Below, one piece after another: positions 59,690 through 64,000 of a DNA stretch of 64,000 bases. The stretch is taken from NCBI GenBank assembly GCA_021432635.1, contig MU270109.1, forward strand, positions 124,001 to 188,000. The letters run 5' to 3'. The notes below the pieces were generated by a model that worked only from the letters and a program-made list of their open reading frames with translations, made no database searches and was not told the origin of the DNA. Position 1 is the stretch's first letter; each line of letters opens with the position of its first letter. The DNA is from Thozetella sp. PMI_491 (lineage: Eukaryota; Ascomycota; Sordariomycetes; Chaetosphaeriales; Chaetosphaeriaceae). A program made the position numbers and the translations under genes.

Positions 59690-60724
59690 ATGCTGCGCCA
59701 GTCTCAGATCCTGCTGACCCTCGGGTCCCTGGTCGCCACCTCGGTCGCCTGGCCGTTCCAGAGCCAGAAACCAATGACTGACGAGGAGGACGACAACCCC
59801 CTCCCTGTTGTCATCTGGCACGGTGAGCTTAGCCTTCACGATCGAAGGGTGGGTTTTATAATGTCTTCTGACTCTTCGATAGGACTCGGCGACAACTACG
59901 CCTCAGAGGGCATCGCGAGCGTCGGCGAGCTCGCCGATGCCATCAACCCCGGCACTTACGTCTACAACATCCGCCTCGACAGCGACTCCTCCAAGGACCG
60001 ATCGGCCACCTTCTTCGGAAACGTCACCACCCAGCTCGCCCAGGTCTGCGAGGACCTCGCCAGAGACCCCATTCTCTCGACGGCCCCGGCGATCGACGCC
60101 ATCGGCTTCAGCCAGGGCGGCCAGTTCCTGCGCGGTTACGTCGAGCGCTGCAACAACCCACCAGTACGGAACCTCATAACCTTTGGTTCTCAGCACAACG
60201 GAATCTCCGAGTTCGCCGAGTGCAAGTCGACGGACTGGCTGTGCCGGGGCGCCATGGGGCTGCTCCGCGGCAACGTCTGGGGAAGCTACCCACAGGGCGG
60301 TTTCGTGCCCGCGCAGTACTACCGGAACCCAGCCGAGCTGGACAAGTACCTTGAGTTCTCCAACTTCCTAGCCGATATCAACAACGAGCGGCCGATCAAG
60401 AACCCGCAGTACAAGGCCAACATCGCGAAGTTGGAGAACCTGGTGCTCTTTTTGTTCGAGGATGACACGACCGTCATCCCCAAGGAGTCGTCCTGGTTCG
60501 AGGAGGTTGACGGGGACGAAATCACGCCCCTGAGGGCCCGAAAGATCTACAGGGAGGACTGGCTTGGCCTGCGCGAGCTGGACCGCAAGGGAGGCCTGAA
60601 GTTCAGGACAACGCCGGGCCGCCATATGCAGATTGACGAAGAGTTGTTGAATGCCACCCTCAAGGAGTTCTTTGGGCCGCTGAAGAAGTCCACAGCCCCC
60701 GTTTCTATCAGCGAGGATCTCTAA
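59690..60724 (+). CDS. Palmitoyl-protein thioesterase (PPT1 family)
   Basis: Lysosomal/vacuolar-type alpha/beta hydrolase that removes palmitate from Cys residues of proteins. Exons 59690-59822 and 59883-60724 give 324 aa. A signal peptide (about 1-20, ending SVAWPF) fits secretory entry. HGLGDNY, joined over the intron, is the oxyanion region. GFSQGGQFLRGYVERC carries the nucleophilic Ser; EDDTTVIPKESSWF carries the acid and TPGRHMQI the His. FGSQHNGISEF and DIPxC-like ECKSTDWLC are further PPT marks. The intron is 60 bases and contains no stop, so an unspliced mRNA would add 20 residues inside the conserved loop. The spliced form is preferred because it restores HGLGD. Confidence 0.92.
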   Translation: MLRQSQILLTLGSLVATSVAWPFQSQKPMTDEEDDNPLPVVIWHGELSLHDRRVGFIMSSDSSIGLGDNYASEGIASVGELADAINPGTYVYNIRLDSDSSKDRSATFFGNVTTQLAQVCEDLARDPILSTAPAIDAIGFSQGGQFLRGYVERCNNPPVRNLITFGSQHNGISEFAECKSTDWLCRGAMGLLRGNVWGSYPQGGFVPAQYYRNPAELDKYLEFSNFLADINNERPIKNPQYKANIAKLENLVLFLFEDDTTVIPKESSWFEEVDGDEITPLRARKIYREDWLGLRELDRKGGLKFRTTPGRHMQIDEELLNATLKEFFGPLKKSTAPVSISEDL

Positions 60725-62767
60725 ACAGCGAAGTCTAAGACCATGTGTATTTATCTCTCCAATTTGTTTCCAACTGGGAATGGGATGTAGGCGGAATTCT
60801 GGCAACTGTGGTATATTGGGATCGGGATGGAGTAACATTTGGGAAACACACACCTGCTAGCCTTTCCTTGCGTACTGTTCAAATTGACTTTGTCGAATTA
60901 ATTAGGCGATATGATGTGTTCACACAATCCAGCCAATTACTCAATTGATGTATTGCATATCTAGTAGTGGGAGTCTCTCGACTTTCTGAAGCCGCCTTTG
61001 CTCTTCGGCGGGATGATGCAAGTTAATTGCAGCACAGCCAGCCGCTTCCTCTCTAGGCCGTGGACCTCGGCCGCGTGGTAGTCATAGGCAAGGAGTACGA
61101 CAGCTAGATCTTAACCGTGACGCGATGGGGCCTGTCGATCTGCAGGGCGCCGGCCGGTCGCTATGGCTCATCTGGCACTCGATCCTGCAGGCCAACACGG
61201 GGGACTAGTTTACTTCGTGCCCGTATGCCTCTGACTATGGGAGCGGCATTCTCCGATCTAACATGGACGGAGACTGCATTGACAACATCCGGGGGTGCGG
61301 GCCACACTTCTGGCCGAGTCTCTCAAACAACTTTGAGCTCGACTGAACCAGTCTTCGAATTTGCGTCCGACCGTGGAACCCCTTCTCTTCCACGCGGGAA
61401 CTGCCTCCACCGTCACGCTGATGGGGTTCGGGTTGTAAGGTGGGAACCGAGCATGGGGTCCATTTCCTCGAGATGGAAGGCGGACTTGTGAAGCGCTTGG
61501 CTAAGCTTGTCTTCGCGTATCAACTCCACTTAGAGTTGAGGGGCGGAGGAGGGTTCTTCCTCTCCAAACACTGGACCACAATAGTCCAAGAAACGGTCGG
61601 GCCCCGAAGGATCCCGAGAGCGCACAATTCTTGTCGAGATTCCAGATTGCGTAGGCTGGCAGCTGGGCATTCCATGTTGGGCGGCTAGGTGATATATATC
61701 CCTGCTCTGTCATCCCAGGTGGAAGCTGTACCAACACTTGATCGTGGGGTTTGGTGGGGTCAAAGAACGCGACCAGAGGAGGCTGGAGCCATCAAAAGTG
61801 ACGCGCTACTGGGCTGTATTAAGCTTGCGAGGGAGGAGCATCCCTGGATGAAACCATCCGATACTGTGTGCTGCCGGGGGAGGGAGTAAAAAAAGAAAAC
61901 CGCAGGCTGAGATGGCAAGTCGTAAGGAGAAGGAGAAATGCCATTCTGGAATGAAATACTCTTATCTAACGGTATTTCTTGTCTCGCGGCCATGCTCGAG
62001 CAAGATGAGACCGACCTGGGGAGTCGCGACGCCAACTGCACTCAGTTAGGTAAATTAGAGGTAGTACAGTGCTGTACCCGAGCTTATACCCGTCTATGTA
62101 GGGCGCCTCCCCGCGCTCCCCCTCTATACGTCATTCACTAATCTGCACAAAATTGGCACTGCAGAGCAGTGAGACCGCGCCAATACCCGCTGAGGTGATG
62201 AGTGGGCCGCAATTCATTGGCCCGAGGTCGTGGCAGGGGAGGCCGGCCAGCAAGCACGCGAGTCAAGCACGGGCCCAGCTTGGACTCGCTAAGAGGGCCA
62301 GTTGGGGTCCAGCACACGCCCAAACGCGACCGCCTGGTTGCAGCGCCTGCCGAAATCGCGTCGAACACGCCGTGGCCGCGACTTACTACTACACGTCTTA
62401 AATACCAAGATCCCCACCCTGCAGCAAAACCGCCGGGCCTCCTCCAACTCGACCTGATCCGACCTCTTCTCACGGCCCTTCCTTTTTTCTCCCTTAACCT
62501 TCCAATTCCAGAATTCGGGCATTGCCTGGTATTTCCATCCCACCTTGTACACTCCTTCGTCGATTTCTGCATCGCGTCTCCCGTCAGCCGCGAGGGCGCT
62601 TACACGCCCGCTTTACATGAGGATTTAGCCCTGAAGTAAGGATCGCGGGAGGGGAAAAGACCGCACCTGACGCGCTACCGGTCCCACAACGCGAAGCACT
62701 TTCGCACTTTTCACGTACCCAGCTGCACATCCTGAAACAGTATACCGCCAAGGCACGTCTTTCTGTC
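60725..62767. other. Intergenic region upstream of the FHA gene
   Basis: About 2 kb. No domain-bearing frame, repeat or RNA gene is seen. The last few hundred bases are pyrimidine-rich and probably the FHA-gene promoter. Confidence 0.5.
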
Positions 62768-62788
62768 ATGCTATCAGCTCGTCCGTAA
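62768..62788 (+). promoter_or_regulatory. Six-codon uORF overlapping the FHA start codon
   Basis: ATG CTA TCA GCT CGT CCG TAA. Its final A is the first base of the main ATG (TAATG). This layout can allow reinitiation or suppress it, depending on the transcript start. Confidence 0.55.
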
Positions 62789-64000
62789 TGGAATCGTCTA
62801 CCACTCCAAGCAAGACGCTGGAGCCGTCGCTGCCGGCCACCGCCGGCGTGAAGCGTCCAGCGGCTTCCCTCCTTCCTGCCTTCGAGCCTCTCTCGTCCTC
62901 GCCAGCTCTGCCGCGCCCGTCGAAGCGCCAGGCTACTTCTAATGCCTACCTCAAGTATCCCACGCCGGTGCCAACCTCTAGCACCGGCATCTTGTCGTCG
63001 AGCCCCGTACGCGTCCAGGCGGCCCGGCCCTCCCTCCACCGGACCCAGTCGAGCGTGTCGGAACGCGCTCCGCTGAGCGCCGTGCCTTCGGTCGATCTGA
63101 ATGAGAACGGAGAGACCGTGCTGATGGGCCGGTCGAGCAACTCGTCGCACTATCAGCTGTCGGCGAACCGGCTAATCAGCCGCGTGCATGTCAAAGCACG
63201 CTACGTACCAGCGATACAGCCATTGGAGCCCAACAAGGTTGAGATCATTTGCAATGGGTGGAACGGTATGAAGTTGCACTGCCAGGGTCGGACGTGGGAG
63301 CTGGCAAAGGGGGATACGTTCACGTCGGAAACCGAGGGAGCTGAGATTATGATTGACGTGCAGGATGCCCGCGTTCTGGTCAACTGGCCGAGGACAGAGA
63401 AGGCAGCGGACGGCCTGGGTCATCTGAGCGATTCGTCTTGGGATGATTCGCCGCGTGCGCGCATTGTTGGTGCGCCGGCCTCCGGATTGCATCACGGGAG
63501 TCCGCTGCGGCGTTCCACGCGCATAGAGAGTCCAGAGTCTCCTACGCCTGCCAACGTTTCAGCTTCGAGTGCAACACTACAGAGCTTGCTACCGGATTCG
63601 CTCGGCGTGGGCTCGTCGGTAGAAATCTACGAGGACGCCAGCGCAGACGAGCAGGAGCTGCCCAAGCTCCCGCCGGCGGATGTTGGGCAGAGCTTCATGA
63701 CTGAGGTTACCAATAGCTTCTCTAGCGATCTGAGCGACCCCGGCTCGGATGACGAGAACGACCCGGATGAGGAGAACGATCCTATTATCCACTCATTCGG
63801 GCCATTCGGCGCGAACCTCTCCAACCGCCTCGCCTCCTTCTCCCACGCTTCACCTAAACTCGCCCGTGCCCCCCGGGCGCCTCCGGCGGAGTCGGCGTCG
63901 ACTGGATCTGCGAGCACTGTCTCGCCCCTGCAGGCGTCCCATCCTAACTCAGCCAGCCCATCGGCGCCGGCACCCGCCCCTGCACCTGCCGCTGTCGAAC
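62788..64000 (+). CDS. FHA-domain protein, Tos4/Plm2-like (partial, 3' end outside window)
   Basis: Opens at the ATG after the uORF and stays open for at least 404 codons to the window edge. An N-terminal Ser/Pro/Thr-rich region precedes an FHA domain at about residues 95-185. Its core GRSSNSSHYQLSANRLISRVH has the Arg/Ser/Asn pattern used to bind phosphothreonine. After it lie Ser/Pro segments and an acidic run (SDPGSDDENDPDEENDP). The architecture resembles yeast Tos4/Plm2, which act in G1/S transcription and replication stress, but this is inferred from one domain and composition. The C-terminus lies beyond the window. Confidence 0.8.
   Translation, partial: MESSTTPSKTLEPSLPATAGVKRPAASLLPAFEPLSSSPALPRPSKRQATSNAYLKYPTPVPTSSTGILSSSPVRVQAARPSLHRTQSSVSERAPLSAVPSVDLNENGETVLMGRSSNSSHYQLSANRLISRVHVKARYVPAIQPLEPNKVEIICNGWNGMKLHCQGRTWELAKGDTFTSETEGAEIMIDVQDARVLVNWPRTEKAADGLGHLSDSSWDDSPRARIVGAPASGLHHGSPLRRSTRIESPESPTPANVSASSATLQSLLPDSLGVGSSVEIYEDASADEQELPKLPPADVGQSFMTEVTNSFSSDLSDPGSDDENDPDEENDPIIHSFGPFGANLSNRLASFSHASPKLARAPRAPPAESASTGSASTVSPLQASHPNSASPSAPAPAPAPAAVE

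Overview
The window looks like a euchromatic, gene-bearing segment of a filamentous ascomycete genome, most probably Sordariomycetes (Sordariales-like). The evidence is short introns (mostly 50-75 nt) with GTRAGY-type donors and frequent CTRAC-like branch sites, GC-rich third codon positions, pyrimidine-rich leaders, and fungus-specific families (HET-domain protein, CE4 chitin deacetylase with CBM18, CBM1 protein, BBE-type oxidase, SAGA Ada2, Erg28, Alg9). I see no rRNA, convincing tRNA, CRISPR array or intact mobile element. Exon borders were placed by eye from splice signals and reading frame.

Layout. 0-10 kb: very-long-chain 3-oxoacyl-CoA reductase (-), ERG28 (+), galactose-1-phosphate uridylyltransferase (-), ADA2 (+) and a short-chain dehydrogenase (+). 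9.8-16.4 kb: a GPI-type chitin deacetylase (-), then about 5.1 kb without a supportable gene. 16.4-24 kb: a NIPA-family transporter (+), a Ras-like GTPase-domain protein with an altered P-loop (+) and a CHIP-type TPR/U-box ubiquitin ligase (-). 25-33 kb is the most accessory-looking part: a small secreted I9-inhibitor-like protein (-), a DUF4336-like protein (-), a secreted, strongly eroded Hsp70-like protein (+), an unknown protein (-) and a HET-domain protein (-). 33.5-48 kb: Fpg-type DNA glycosylase (+), a DUF7730-like protein (-), a one-pass membrane SH3 protein (-), then a divergent pair, NAF1 (-) and ALG9 (+). 48-61 kb: a CBM1 secreted protein (-), a small F-box-like protein with a C-terminal membrane anchor (-), an AYR1-like reductase (+), an SGNH/GDSL esterase (-), an FAD-linked BBE oxidase (+) and a palmitoyl-protein thioesterase (+). 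62.8 kb to the end: an FHA-domain protein that runs off the window.

The genes are mostly independent housekeeping or secreted functions, with no operon or biosynthetic cluster. Loose themes are ER lipid/glycan work (KAR, ERG28, ALG9, AYR1-like), extracellular carbohydrate work (chitin deacetylase, CBM1 protein, SGNH esterase, BBE oxidase) and protein quality control (CHIP, Hsp70-like). The most unusual object is the Hsp70-like gene at 28.0-29.8 kb: its peptide-binding domain is well kept while its nucleotide-binding motifs are lost and a large part of lobe II is missing. Other points worth checking are a probable GC-AG intron in the AYR1-like gene, an intron in the thioesterase gene that could be retained without breaking the frame, a uORF whose stop overlaps the FHA gene start, and a GTPase-like protein without the P-loop Ser/Thr.
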